Positions 50,701-59,611 of a stretch of DNA of 64,000 nt are shown piece after piece (position 1 is the first letter of the stretch; each line of letters opens with the position of its first letter). The stretch lies in NCBI RefSeq assembly GCF_014698825.1, contig NZ_JACJTT010000022.1:1-64000 (forward strand), in the 5' to 3' direction. The notes beneath the pieces were generated by a model. It had not been told where the DNA came from, made no database searches, and saw nothing but the letters and a program-made list of their open reading frames with translations. A program made the position numbers and the translations under genes. Origin of the DNA: Richelia sinica FACHB-800 (GTDB lineage: Bacteria > Cyanobacteriota > Cyanobacteriia > Cyanobacteriales > Nostocaceae).

Positions 50701-51636
50701 TTAGCCGTGATAATTCACCAAGGGAGGTGCGGCGGGTTCTACTGTTTTCCAACCAGTTTGTACGGGTTGTTCGAGTTTTTGAGCATATTCAGATGCTGCT
50801 TCGTTGGGTGCTTGGGTAGGACGATGGCCAGCAGCTTTGTTTAACCATTGGTGAAACTCATTAGGAGATTCAACGATGACATCTGCACGCATGGTGGCAA
50901 AGTAGGTTCCGCTATATTGGGAGTCGGTGAGGCTATAGGCACCGGGGCGGATGGGGGTAAATTCAAAGTCGATGTTGTGACCAGGTACGATGTCTTGTTT
51001 GAGGCGGAATGCGGGGATGTAAAAGCCGTGGAGTACGTCTTCTGAATGTAGGGCTAAGCGCACTCGGCGATCGCTTGGTAAATGCAATTCAGTACTTGTA
51101 ACATTCTTCTCAGGATAATGGAATACCCATGACCATTGCTTGGCAATGACATCGATTTTTTCTACATTCTCTACAGGTATAGCTTCTTCTGTCTCTACTT
51201 TATGTTTACCTGCTGCATAAGCAGATTCAATTTTCATAGGGTTGTGCAGGTGTACCAGTTGAGAAGGCCCTTGAATACCCATCTCTTGGTAAACTTCATA
51301 GCTGTAACCTGCAATCCACAACACCAACAAGATAGGGATAGCAGTCCAAACCACTTCTAAAGTGATATTACCTTCAATGTGAGGCCCATCACTCAAATCG
51401 TCTTTGTCAGCACGATGGAAGAGAATGGAGTAAAATAACGTTCCGGTTACTCCTAAGAAAATAAATGATCCCACCGTGACCAAAAAGCTAATTAAATCAT
51501 CAATCAAGTGGGATTCAGCTGCTGCTTGAGGAGGAAGCCAAGAATAAGATTGTTTGCCGATCCAGATACTAATGATCGTCACGACAACTAACCCAGTGAC
51601 TATAGTCAAAAAATTGAGAATTTGCCGCATTTTCAT
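50701..51636 (-). CDS. ctaC: oxidase subunit II lacking the CuA site (alternative/quinol-type oxidase)
   Basis: About 311 residues from the ATG giving MKMRQILNFLTIV; a longer frame to 51762 extends into the spacer. Two N-terminal membrane helices are followed by a cupredoxin domain. The usual CuA cluster (Cys-x-x-x-Cys-x-x-x-His) is replaced by DSQYSGTYFATM near residue 270, with no Cys at either position, although LHGFYIPAFRLKQD keeps the outer frame. An oxidase without CuA cannot take electrons from cytochrome c or plastocyanin in the usual way. This matches the cyanobacterial alternative oxidase (ARTO; Cox3 in Anabaena, active in heterocysts). Confidence 0.93.
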   Translation of the reverse strand: MKMRQILNFLTIVTGLVVVTIISIWIGKQSYSWLPPQAAAESHLIDDLISFLVTVGSFIFLGVTGTLFYSILFHRADKDDLSDGPHIEGNITLEVVWTAIPILLVLWIAGYSYEVYQEMGIQGPSQLVHLHNPMKIESAYAAGKHKVETEEAIPVENVEKIDVIAKQWSWVFHYPEKNVTSTELHLPSDRRVRLALHSEDVLHGFYIPAFRLKQDIVPGHNIDFEFTPIRPGAYSLTDSQYSGTYFATMRADVIVESPNEFHQWLNKAAGHRPTQAPNEAASEYAQKLEQPVQTGWKTVEPAAPPLVNYHG

Positions 51637-51808
51637 AATAGTTGTAGGTGATTGGTGATTGGTAATTGGTAACGGATGATGAGTGCTTTCCACAGTTAAT
51701 ACCAATTGGAAAAATGATTGGAATGGATCAAGATATAACTTGCATATCCATCCAAAATTCACAATTCACAATCCAAAATGGTATGATTACCGATTACCTA
51801 ATTACCGA

Positions 51809-52414
51809 TTACTTGAGTGAGTTGTTGATGTCTTGTCCCATGCGTAGCAAACTATCAGCAGTGTTGTGAACACCAAATTCAGCAGCTAACTGTGCTCCTA
51901 ATGTGCCATGTATGTACATTAGAAACATGATGGTAATTCCTGCTAATAAATAAGTCAAACTGACTTGTCGAGTAGATTGTTTGCCGGTTGCATAACGCTG
52001 TCTACCACGCCAGAATGCCATACCCACAATGAATGTGAGGAGAATTACACCACCTACACCATGCCAAATCATGGTTTCCATTGCTTGTAAACCCCAAGCA
52101 CTTTTAATTTCTGTTGGTGGACTTGCTAGCAACATTTCATAAAAACCCGCTGCTACTGTGAAAAAAGTAATCACCGCAGAAGCTAGCATGTTGTACCAAC
52201 CAACATCAAAAAGTTGGGAACGTTCTACAGAAATGGCGAGAAATTTAAAGGCCCATTTTTCTAGGGGAAAAAGTACACCAATGATATCGAAAGTGATACC
52301 AATAATGAATAAACCCAAAGTCAGATGTACTAAGTTAGGATGAATGGGAATCAAGTAAGGCAATCCATTCGCACCAAGTTGATGACCGATTTGATTAATT
52401 AGTTCTGAGTTCAT
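51809..52414 (-). CDS. DUF2231 membrane protein of the alternative oxidase operon (second)
   Basis: About 201 residues from the ATG at 52414, which overlaps the TGA of the gene before it (ATGA). Four to five membrane helices: HPNLVHLTLGLFIIGITFDIIGVLF near 25, YNMLASAVITFFTVAAGFYEMLL near 70, IWHGVGGVILLTFIVGMAFW near 110, and SLTYLLAGITIMFLMYIHGTLGAQLA near 145. The HPNLVHLTLGL start is typical of DUF2231. Pairs of such genes precede the CuA-less oxidase genes in heterocystous cyanobacteria; the conserved His near helix ends could bind heme b (inference). Confidence 0.85.
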   Translation of the reverse strand: MNSELINQIGHQLGANGLPYLIPIHPNLVHLTLGLFIIGITFDIIGVLFPLEKWAFKFLAISVERSQLFDVGWYNMLASAVITFFTVAAGFYEMLLASPPTEIKSAWGLQAMETMIWHGVGGVILLTFIVGMAFWRGRQRYATGKQSTRQVSLTYLLAGITIMFLMYIHGTLGAQLAAEFGVHNTADSLLRMGQDINNSLK

Positions 52415-52911
52415 GGTAAGAGTCCATCCTTTACTGCTTCCACAACTGGAACTGTGTGTAGTCCATATACCCACACCAGTTCATCACCGAGATATACTTG
52501 CACACCAACAATGCCAGTTAAAATTACTCCGGCTGCTATGTAATGAAATGGCAATTTATGGGGGTTCTTGGAACGAAGAACATAGCGCCAAGCAGTAATA
52601 GCGGCGATGATTCCTGATAGTGACCAGCCAATTAATGTGTGGAGATTCAAGACTGATTTGGCTAGGTCGTAAGGCTTGGCTAAACCTGCTTCAAATTGAC
52701 CGAAAATAATGGCTACGAAAATAGCAACGGTGGCTACACACATATTCCACCAACTAACCTCAAATAAACGAGTTTTGCCGGTCAAATAGCCAATTAAGTC
52801 ACAGACAAAAGCAAATAATACCATCGCAATTACAAAGTGAACTACGATAGGATGGATTGTATCTGGATAGGGTAAATTGTGGTCGTTTAACGACGTAAGT
52901 TTCTCTAGCAT
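52411..52911 (-). CDS. DUF2231 membrane protein of the alternative oxidase operon (first)
   Basis: A 166-residue protein with four membrane helices: TIHPIVVHFVIAMVLFAFVCDLIGYL near 18, WWNMCVATVAIFVAIIFGQFEAGL near 53, LHTLIGWSLSGIIAAITAWRYVL near 90, and FHYIAAGVILTGIVGVQVYLGDELV near 122. HPIVVHFVIAM is the DUF2231 signature. It is the first gene of a five-gene minus-strand operon with the second DUF2231 gene and ctaCDE. It is a likely redox or assembly partner of the oxidase; function is not established. Confidence 0.85.
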   Translation of the reverse strand: MLEKLTSLNDHNLPYPDTIHPIVVHFVIAMVLFAFVCDLIGYLTGKTRLFEVSWWNMCVATVAIFVAIIFGQFEAGLAKPYDLAKSVLNLHTLIGWSLSGIIAAITAWRYVLRSKNPHKLPFHYIAAGVILTGIVGVQVYLGDELVWVYGLHTVPVVEAVKDGLLP

Positions 52912-53861
52912 GGACTTCTCCTAAACATAGTGAATGACTCCTAGAGTGAGCTTTGATTATTGCTCAATACTCACTCATTACAACACTTGTAATCACACCT
53001 GCCTGGGAGGAGACAAAGATGAATCTGAAGCTAGCCAGCAAAACAGGTGTAGATGATAGTGAATAAATTGGTAAGGTAGCTGCAATTTATCGCTAAATTT
53101 TTCGGTCAATTTAGTTACTCATACCAACAGTTTGTAACAGCAATTATCGACGTAGCTTGACAAAATTACTGTCGGGATTTTAATTGGTTTGACCTACTTT
53201 TTAGATTACGTAAACTTTTATGAAATGTCAAAACCTAAAAGTTAAATTTTGAGAACTTGTGAAAACCCATGCTGGTGATTTTGATAATCTAGTCATGCTG
53301 GGTTGCTGTGAATATTATGAAATAGAAAGAAAAGATTTTGGTGTCTAGTGATGTACAATGAAAAATTATTAATTTGTGGCGAAAATAACAGAAAATTTTT
53401 AGATTCAATGGTAAATCGATAGAATTTAAAATTCCGATTTTTAAAATAGGATTAATTGCAAAAAATTCTATCTAATTCGTTTAATAATCATTCTAATTGA
53501 AAATTTGCAGAAATAGCTACATATCGATTAAAAAATAAAAATTAGCACTTAAAAAAACTAGCTTTTACGAAGAAGACAGAAGTTACAGAAGTTGCAGGAG
53601 TTACAGAATAATTCAAAAGAAGAAGACAGAAGTTCAGGAGTTCAGGAGTTACAGAATCATTTATTTAATGCGATTGCTGCTGAATCCTTGCATTTTTAAA
53701 CCCCTGTTCGCGCAGCGTGGCGCAGCCATACTTCTGTTCGCGTAGCGTGCCGTAGGCATACTTCTGCAACTCCTGAACTTCTGAACTCCTGAACTTCTGA
53801 CCTCCTCTTGTCTAAATCCCCTTGAGTGTGGAAAATATGTCGAAACTCCAGTGAGGTAACA
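52912..53861. other. 950-bp intergenic region between the oxidase operon and FAD oxidoreductase
   Basis: Divergent promoters of the alternative oxidase operon and the FAD oxidoreductase must lie here. The first ~650 bases are very AT-rich with no gene. No perfect GTA-N8-TAC NtcA box or TCCGGA motif was found by eye. The right part is filled by an inverted array of short repeats (see 53569-53813). Confidence 0.5.
53569..53813. repeat. Inverted arrays of AGAAGTTCAGGAGTT-type short repeats
   Basis: The left arm (53569-53660) is built of AGAAGTTACAG, AGAAGTTGCAGG and AGTTCAGG units. The right arm (53757-53813) carries the inverse (ACTTCTGCAACTCC, GAACTTCTGAACTCC). The spacer holds CTGTTCGCGCAGCGTGGCGCAGCC and GTTCGCGTAGCGTGCCG, the same repeat type that broke the IS transposase near 47770. 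It can fold into a long imperfect hairpin. Typical STRR-type repeats of filamentous cyanobacteria. Confidence 0.75.
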
Positions 53862-55607
53862 ATGGTGATTCAGACATATACAGCCGATGTTCTAGTGGTG
53901 GGTGGGGGAACAGGTGGCACTGCTGCGGCAATTCAAGCGGCTAGAAGGGGTGCTAACACCATTCTCGTGAGCGAGTTTCCTTGGTTAGGAGGTATGTTAA
54001 CTGCGGCTGGGGTATCTGCACCTGATGGGAATGAATTAGTTGCCTTTCAAACTGGTTTATGGGGTGAGTTTTTACGAGAGTTAAACCGAAGACAACCAGG
54101 GGGACTAGACAATAGCTGGGTCAGTTTTTTTAGTTATGAACCCCATATTGGGGCAGAAATTTTTGCTGATTGGGTGCAAGAATTACCCAATCTTCACTGG
54201 ATTTCGGGACAAGTTCCCTTAGAAGTATATCGTCAAGGCGATCGCATTTCAGGTGTCCGGTTTGCTGATTTTAGCGTTACAGCCAAAGTGATTCTCGATG
54301 GCACAGAACTAGGAGATTTATTAGCTTTAGCAGAAATTCCCCATCGTTGGGGTTGGGAATGGCAATCTGAATGGGGAGAACCCAGTGCCCCGGTTGCAGC
54401 TAATTCTCTGACCCAACAATATCCTGTGCAAGCACCCACATGGGTGGTAGTTATGCAAGATTTTGGGGAAAATATCGCCCCTGCAATTCCTAGCGCCCCA
54501 AACTATGACCCTTCTTTATTTACAGGGGCTTGGCATAACTATGGCCCAGAAGAATTTTTAAACTATGGGCGCTTACCAGGGGATAAATTCATGATTAATT
54601 GGCCAATTTGTGGCAACGACTACGGCCAAAATTTGCAGCGTTTGCTAGATTCAAACTTAGGAAGAAGTGAGTTTGGCCAAGAATGCCTTTGGCATAGCCA
54701 AAACTTTGCCCATTTCATCCAAACTCAGTTTGGTCGGCGTTATGGCTTGGCAGAGAGCGTTTTTCCTAATCCTGCTTCCGCTTTTGCCCTCCATCCTTAC
54801 TTCCGCGAAAGTCGCCGCTTAATTGGATTAAAAACTGTCCGTGAACAAGACATTCTTCCTTTAGCTGGCGCAGAAGTGGCATCTATCTTTGATGATACGG
54901 TTGCAATTGGTAACTACGCCAATGATCATCATTACCCTGGTGTGAAGTTTGCACTGCAACCTAAATCTCTTCGTTGGGGAGGTCGTTGGACTGGAACTCC
55001 CTTCACCATTCCCTATGGTTGTTTGATTCCCATCTCTACTGATGGTTTATTGGTGTGTGAGAAGAATATATCTGTATCCCATATTGCCAATGGGGCTACA
55101 AGATTACAGCCAGTAGTCATGGGTATCGGTCAAGCAGCAGGGATGGCTGCGGCTCTCTGCGTGGAATTAAACTGTCAACCCAGGAATTTACCAATTAGGA
55201 CATTGCAACTATCTTTACTAGAGAGCGATCGCTCTCCATCTGCAATTGTTCCTTTATTTAATCTGCCCCCCCATCATCCAGAGTGGTTAAACTGGCAAAC
55301 CTATTATTTAGACCACCCTGAAGCTTATCCTGCCGATGGCAATTGTCCATGCTTTGCCATGGTTGATGATGATTACAACAGATTTACCCGCTTTACAGGG
55401 ATTTTCCAGCGATTAGATCGGCAAAATTACCGTTTTCAGATGGAAACGCCAACTCAATTAGCTACTCAATCGTGGCAATTAGTAACTTTGCGATCGCACA
55501 TCAACCAACAACTGCAAAATCTCCCGCAAACACAAAAACTCAACATCTGGGGTCGCATAAATTCATCTGGAAATTGGTTACTCGTTGAATATTTCAACGA
55601 AGTATAA
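53862..55607 (+). CDS. FAD-dependent oxidoreductase (FAD_oxidored family)
   Basis: About 581 residues from the ATG at 53862, preceded by GAGGTAAC; a frame from 53826 is possible but lacks a ribosome site. The N-terminal FAD-binding motif is ADVLVVGGGTGGTAAAIQAARRG (residues 7-29), followed by EFPWLGGMLTAAG. Further family features are ILDGTELGDLLALAEIPHRWG near 150 and GIGQAAGMAAALCVELN near 430, the second FAD contact. The C-terminal ~150 residues are a separate region. No signal peptide. Substrate unknown. Its gene ends about 100 bp before patX on the same strand. Confidence 0.88.
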   Translation: MVIQTYTADVLVVGGGTGGTAAAIQAARRGANTILVSEFPWLGGMLTAAGVSAPDGNELVAFQTGLWGEFLRELNRRQPGGLDNSWVSFFSYEPHIGAEIFADWVQELPNLHWISGQVPLEVYRQGDRISGVRFADFSVTAKVILDGTELGDLLALAEIPHRWGWEWQSEWGEPSAPVAANSLTQQYPVQAPTWVVVMQDFGENIAPAIPSAPNYDPSLFTGAWHNYGPEEFLNYGRLPGDKFMINWPICGNDYGQNLQRLLDSNLGRSEFGQECLWHSQNFAHFIQTQFGRRYGLAESVFPNPASAFALHPYFRESRRLIGLKTVREQDILPLAGAEVASIFDDTVAIGNYANDHHYPGVKFALQPKSLRWGGRWTGTPFTIPYGCLIPISTDGLLVCEKNISVSHIANGATRLQPVVMGIGQAAGMAAALCVELNCQPRNLPIRTLQLSLLESDRSPSAIVPLFNLPPHHPEWLNWQTYYLDHPEAYPADGNCPCFAMVDDDYNRFTRFTGIFQRLDRQNYRFQMETPTQLATQSWQLVTLRSHINQQLQNLPQTQKLNIWGRINSSGNWLLVEYFNEV

Positions 55608-55651
55608 AAGTGGTTTTTGTTCAGTAAAATACAATACTTTTTTATAAATTT

Positions 55652-55679
55652 TCCGGACGAATATATAAAAGCTAAGTAT
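55652..55679 (+). promoter_or_regulatory. DIF-type (TCCGGA) promoter of patX
   Basis: TCCGGA at 55652-55657 is followed after 15-16 bases by TAAGTAT (55673-55679), a reasonable -10. TCCGGA in the -35 position defines the DIF+ class of promoters active in differentiating heterocysts of Anabaena. Predicted start of transcription is about 55686, giving a ~30-base leader to patX. Confidence 0.7.
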
Positions 55680-55714
55680 CAGTGAATTGGAGAGTTCTTA
55701 AATAGACATCTACT

Positions 55715-55918
55715 ATGCGTGCTGCTATTTCACTTTTAGTATCGAGTCTGGTATTTAGCTCCTTAGCTATAAACCACCAAACCACCTCTACCGGCCTTTC
55801 CGACTTGCTCATGAGTTCTTCTGACTCACAGCAACTCATCGCTGGTAGATCCAAAACAAGACCTAACCAACCACAAAACCCCGTACCTCATCGCGGTAGT
55901 GGTAGAAGCGAAGCATGA
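55715..55918 (+). CDS. patX: PatX-type heterocyst inhibitor precursor peptide
   Basis: A 67-residue small secreted protein. An N-terminal signal (RAAISLLVSSLVFSSLA) is followed by a hydrophilic region with LIAGRSKTRPNQPQNPVPH and the C-terminal RGSGR motif (HRGSGRSEA). RGSGR is the exact pentapeptide of PatS that binds HetR and blocks heterocyst differentiation; PatX proteins are the exported precursors that carry HRG(T/S)GR. The gene follows a DIF-type promoter, as expected for a gene switched on in developing heterocysts. The precise mature peptide is not visible from sequence. Confidence 0.88.
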   Translation: MRAAISLLVSSLVFSSLAINHQTTSTGLSDLLMSSSDSQQLIAGRSKTRPNQPQNPVPHRGSGRSEA

Positions 55919-56019
55919 ATGGAATCTTTTCCCACTATCCCCATTGCTGTTTAACAGCTATAGGATTGTACCTCTGACAGGAGGTTTAGTTGCTAGAACA
56001 GGAATTCAATTACCTACTC

Positions 56020-56252
56020 ACCGGGTGTTTAACATCCTTGACACAACTGTTAACACCTAGAAACAAGACAGTTAAAGCACTATTCCATTCATCTTCAGCC
56101 TCAAATTTGCCCTTCTCTGACAGAGATATAGACAGTTAAAGCACTACATTACTGATTATTTGACTCATATTTTCATTTCTCTGCGAGAACCAAGACAGTT
56201 ACAGCACTGCATCACTTCCTAGTCACGGTTCCCCTTCATCAAAACACCCGGT
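56020..56252. repeat. Three ~64-bp direct repeats framed by an inverted repeat, downstream of patX
   Basis: GACAGTTAAAGCACT begins at 56067 and 56131, and GACAGTTACAGCACT at 56194, so the period is 64 and 63 bases. TTCTCTG also recurs about 20-22 bases before the second and third units. The set is bracketed by a perfect 11-bp inverted repeat, ACCGGGTGTTT (56020-56030) and AAACACCCGGT (56242-56252). No protein frame explains it. A tandem small-RNA array or a structured 3' region of the patX transcript are both possible. Confidence 0.6.
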
Positions 56253-56268
56253 AAGTTTAGCAACTCCG

Positions 56269-56302
56269 GCGTGTATGAGTGACTTTAGTCACAAATACAC
56301 GC
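56269..56302. other. Interrupted hairpin after the patX repeat array
   Basis: GCGTGTAT-GA-GTGAC-TTTA-GTCAC-AA-ATACACGC forms a 13-bp interrupted stem with a small symmetrical bulge and a four-base loop. Partial outer pairing (GTTTAGC / GCTAAC) may extend it. There is no T-run, so it may be an RNA structural element or a protein-binding dyad rather than a terminator. The rest of 55919-56445 has no gene. Confidence 0.55.
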
Positions 56303-56445
56303 GCTAACTCTAATGTTTACTAGTCAAGGAAGTTAGGGAAACACATAATTACCTATTTTTGGCTTGTAGACAAGGCCTCAAAAATGGTGTGTGGAGATTG
56401 GGTATTAATTAGGTGCAAAAAAGTTATTATTCATATTTCTGCAAG

Positions 56446-57504
56446 TCAAACTGGCTTGCGAGCAATCAAATATTTGCTGAAAAAGTGGACTTGTTCCTCG
56501 ATATTGTCAAAACCAGCCTTTTCCAAACGCTCTACTAAATTATCTGTAATGTAATGGCGATAGTAGGGTTCATGGAAATTCTCAATAAAGCTATTCATGA
56601 CAGGCTCTAACTCTGGTGAATCAATCAGTTGCATAGAATCGCAAATAATAAAAACTCCTCCTGGTTTAGTTACACGAAAACATTCATCAATCACTGTTTG
56701 GCGAACTGAGGCCGGTAACTCATGAAACAGAAAGACTGACGTGACAGCATGAAAATAATCATTTACAAAAGGTAATTCCTCCGCATTTCCTTGTAATAAT
56801 TGTGGTAATTCACCAGGAATTTGAGATAACAATTCATTAGCTTTGCGTAAATAATGCGGTGATAAATCCAGACCATATAAAGATACTTGCGGAAGTGAGG
56901 CTCGTATTAGCTTCAGTGTTCCTCCTGTTCCACAAGCTACATCTAAAATTTTAATTTGTTTTTGGGGCAGGTCGCTAAAAAAGCCCAGTTTTTGTTTTAA
57001 AGGTGCTAAGATACGTCTTCGCATCGCATCAGCTACACCACCAAAGAGCAGTTCCACCTGCAAGTCATATAAGTTAGCCGACAGGTCACTCAAATAGCCA
57101 TTAGTTTGATGGTGAAAGTTCTGTACATAGTAGCTGGGATAACTATCTCTCTCAATATCCGCCCCAAACTCTTGATTTTTATTTTGCTTCACCCGCTCCC
57201 AAATCATCGGCAAGTCTAGCAGCACCATTGGATAATAGCGGAGAAAATCTTCCCAAGGGTTGTCAAACAACAAGCTGGTCGGATAAATACCAATTTCCGC
57301 ATCTCGCCAATCAGTTTCTAGTAACTGATTAAATCTGGCTTGTACCTTCGGTATCAACTCCTGGGGAAGCAGGGGAGGCTTTTGGAGTAGTGAAGGATAG
57401 AAAAGATTTCTGATTTGCTCACTCAGGCTCTTATGGGCAAAACTGAAGTAACTCTTGCTTTGGTGAAAAGTCTGATAGGCCAGCTTCGTTAAAATGTCTG
57501 ACAT
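56446..57504 (-). CDS. class I SAM-dependent methyltransferase
   Basis: A 352-residue protein. The N-terminal ~165 residues are helical and may be a substrate-specific part (NPWEDFLRYYPMVLLDLPMIWERV near 76, DLSANLYDLQVELLFGGVADAMRRRIL near 140). The methyltransferase domain (about 175-320) has motif I ILDVACGTGGTLKLIR near 187, YGLDLSPHYLRKANELL near 210, LLQGNAEELPFVNDYFHAVTSVFLFHEL near 238, and VFIICDSMQ. It resembles methyltransferases of quinone or lipid type; substrate not assignable. It converges on the patX region. Confidence 0.85.
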   Translation of the reverse strand: MSDILTKLAYQTFHQSKSYFSFAHKSLSEQIRNLFYPSLLQKPPLLPQELIPKVQARFNQLLETDWRDAEIGIYPTSLLFDNPWEDFLRYYPMVLLDLPMIWERVKQNKNQEFGADIERDSYPSYYVQNFHHQTNGYLSDLSANLYDLQVELLFGGVADAMRRRILAPLKQKLGFFSDLPQKQIKILDVACGTGGTLKLIRASLPQVSLYGLDLSPHYLRKANELLSQIPGELPQLLQGNAEELPFVNDYFHAVTSVFLFHELPASVRQTVIDECFRVTKPGGVFIICDSMQLIDSPELEPVMNSFIENFHEPYYRHYITDNLVERLEKAGFDNIEEQVHFFSKYLIARKPV

Positions 57505-57701
57505 AACAAATATTTAAAAAATATTAACTTTTGTTTTTATAACTAAAAAAATATAAAAAATAAAGCCTTTGGGCTGTCAAGCCTTGAATAAAGAAAAAGC
57601 TATCTTCCTAGACTCGTATACCTCTGTTTATTAGACCTGTGGCTGCATCTTCTCCTGTCAATTAGACAATATTATAAAGTTTTATTACAAAAATCTAATT
57701 T

Positions 57702-57715
57702 GTAGCTTAAGTTAC
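57702..57715. promoter_or_regulatory. NtcA box upstream of gifA (repressing position)
   Basis: GTA-GCTTAAGT-TAC is a perfect GTA-N8-TAC NtcA site. A likely -10 (TATCCT, 57728-57733) begins 12 bases after it, so the box overlaps the -35 region rather than the activating position. That suits repression of gifA by NtcA under nitrogen starvation, the known regulation of gif genes. The remainder of 57505-57797 is AT-rich leader DNA. Confidence 0.8.
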
Positions 57716-57797
57716 AGAATTTTTTGCTATCCTAAATATGTGAAAGAAATAATTAATTCTTTATCTGCCAAAACTTAAATATAAGGGAGACCCTATT

Positions 57798-57998
57798 ATG
57801 TCTATTCAAGAAAAATCTCGTGCATTAATGGTGCGCCAATATCAGCAAGTTAAGAATCGTCAGCAATCTATGTTGATGCGTGCTGCACAAGAGCTAGGTC
57901 TTCCTGAAGAACTATCTCATTATTGGCATCCTATTCAAGGCAAAATCGACCCTACAACCCGCATGATTTACGGTAGCAGCAGTGCATCTATGAGCTAA
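57798..57998 (+). CDS. gifA: glutamine synthetase inactivating factor IF7-type
   Basis: A 66-residue basic protein (MSIQEKSRALMVRQYQQVKNRQQSMLMRAAQELG ... in two parts: residues 1-14 and 15-34) matching the IF7/IF7A family that binds glutamine synthetase type I and shuts it off when ammonium is present. Several Arg residues in the first half are those used for binding in the family. A GGGAGA ribosome site precedes the ATG. The gene faces glnA, its target, across a terminator, and has an NtcA box in a repressing position. The neighbourhood (apcF, glnA, gif) supports the call. Confidence 0.85.
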   Translation: MSIQEKSRALMVRQYQQVKNRQQSMLMRAAQELGLPEELSHYWHPIQGKIDPTTRMIYGSSSASMS

Positions 57999-58033
57999 TG
58001 ACGTTATGTTCTCTCCAACTCAACACAGATATA

Positions 58034-58057
58034 GAAAAAGCCACCCATCGGGGTGGC
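58034..58057 (-). terminator. Intrinsic terminator of glnA
   Basis: Stem GCCACCC / GGGTGGC with a four-base loop; on the minus strand it is followed by TTTTTCT. It lies about 40 bases past the glnA stop codon and, as a stem, can also end gifA transcription from the other side. Confidence 0.85.
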
Positions 58058-58097
58058 ATCAAATTCTCTATTATCTTTGGGAGATGAGAACTAGCAA

Positions 58098-59513
58098 TTA
58101 GCAATCGTAATAGAGGAAGAATTCGTAGGGATGGGGACGTAGCTGCATAGCCTTCACTTCGTTAGCCAGCTTGTAGTCAATCCAGTTTTGGATGAAGTCT
58201 TCAGTGAATACGCCTGTTTCAGTTAAGAACGCATGGTCGTTTTCCAGCGCTTCTAGGGCTAAATCCAAGGAACCTGGGGTAGAAGGAATCTTCGCCAGTT
58301 CTTCTGGAGATAGCTCATAGATGTTCTTATCTAGAGGCTCACCAGGGTGAATCTTGTTCTTAATCCCATCAATACCAGCGCACAGCATCGCTGCAAACGC
58401 CAAATAAGGGTTAGATGTGGCATCTGGACAACGGAACTCTAACCGCTTGGCTTTGGGGTTATCGCCAGTGAGAGGAATACGTACAGAAGCAGAACGGTTA
58501 CCTTGGGAGTAAGCCAGGTTTACTGGAGCTTCATAACCAGGTACGAGGCGCTTGTAAGAGTTTGTAGTTGGGTTGGTGATAGCTAAAAGTGCAGGTGCGT
58601 GCTTGAGGATACCACCAATGTAGTAGAGACCCATTTCGCTTAAACCAGCGTACTTGTCACCTGCGAATAAGGGCTTACCATCTTTCCATATAGACTGGTG
58701 ACAGTGCATACCAGAACCGTTATCGCCAAAAATTGGTTTTGGCATGAAGGTAACGGTTTTGCCGTATTTTCTGGCTACGTTTTTGATGACGTATTTGTAA
58801 GTCATCAACCAGTCTGCTGCTTCAATCAATTTACCGAAGCGGAAGCCTAATTCGCACTGACCACCGGTAGCAACTTCATGGTGTTGTTTTTCAATGGGTA
58901 CACCACATTTTGCCATTGTCAGCAGCATTTCTGTACGGATATCTTGGTAAGTATCCGTGGGGGGTACTGGAAAGTAACCTTCCTTGAAGCGTGTTTTGTA
59001 ACCCAAGTTGGGACTTTCTTTTCTGCCAGTGTTCCAACGACCTTCTACAGAGTCAACGTGGTAGTAGCTTTCATTAGCAGTTTGGTCGTAGCGGACATCA
59101 TCAAAGATGAAGAATTCTGCTTCTGGGCCAAAGAAGGCGGTGTCACCTAAACCTGTAGAAGCAAGATATTCTACTGCTTTTTGAGCAATTACACGGGGAC
59201 ACCGGTTATACCATTCACCAGTACGTGGTTCTTTAATGCTACAAATAATACTTAGAGTTGGTTCCTTCATGAAGGGGTCAATCCAAGCTGTGTTTGGATC
59301 TAACACCATTGTCATGTCGGATTCTTCGATACCTTTCCAACCCCGAATACTGGAACCATCGAAGGGTACACCAGCACTAAATGAGCTTTCATCAATTTGG
59401 TCGTGGTACACGGTCAGGTGTTGCCATGTTCCTGGTGCATCGATGAATTTCAGATCGATCATCTGAATGTTCTGGTCCCGAATCAGCTTCAAGACTTCTT
59501 GTGGGGTTGTCAT
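58098..59513 (-). CDS. glnA: glutamine synthetase type I
   Basis: A 471-residue dodecameric enzyme joining ammonium to glutamate, the entry of fixed nitrogen into metabolism; in heterocysts it assimilates nitrogenase ammonium. Motifs are [18 protein letters not shown] near 50, [13 protein letters not shown] near 127, metal-site [11 protein letters not shown] near 210, [17 protein letters not shown] near 263, and [27 protein letters not shown] near 333. Length is the family norm. Expression is expected from the NtcA-type promoter at 59612-59654, and activity is controlled by the neighbouring gifA product. Confidence 0.98.
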   Translation of the reverse strand: MTTPQEVLKLIRDQNIQMIDLKFIDAPGTWQHLTVYHDQIDESSFSAGVPFDGSSIRGWKGIEESDMTMVLDPNTAWIDPFMKEPTLSIICSIKEPRTGEWYNRCPRVIAQKAVEYLASTGLGDTAFFGPEAEFFIFDDVRYDQTANESYYHVDSVEGRWNTGRKESPNLGYKTRFKEGYFPVPPTDTYQDIRTEMLLTMAKCGVPIEKQHHEVATGGQCELGFRFGKLIEAADWLMTYKYVIKNVARKYGKTVTFMPKPIFGDNGSGMHCHQSIWKDGKPLFAGDKYAGLSEMGLYYIGGILKHAPALLAITNPTTNSYKRLVPGYEAPVNLAYSQGNRSASVRIPLTGDNPKAKRLEFRCPDATSNPYLAFAAMLCAGIDGIKNKIHPGEPLDKNIYELSPEELAKIPSTPGSLDLALEALENDHAFLTETGVFTEDFIQNWIDYKLANEVKAMQLRPHPYEFFLYYDC

Positions 59514-59611
59514 TCTTACTCCTTATGTAACCAATTTCCTGAACTAAAACTAGGATCTACCAAAGCATCCTAACCCTACTAGACTCCACCAAGTTATGAC
59601 ACACCTGAAAT

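Noticed and set aside
56067-56210. CRISPR array suspected from regularly spaced GACAGTTAAAGCAC repeats
   Set aside because: Only three units, a ~15-base repeat and ~49-base spacers that themselves share motifs; no cas genes. Treated as a direct-repeat array instead.
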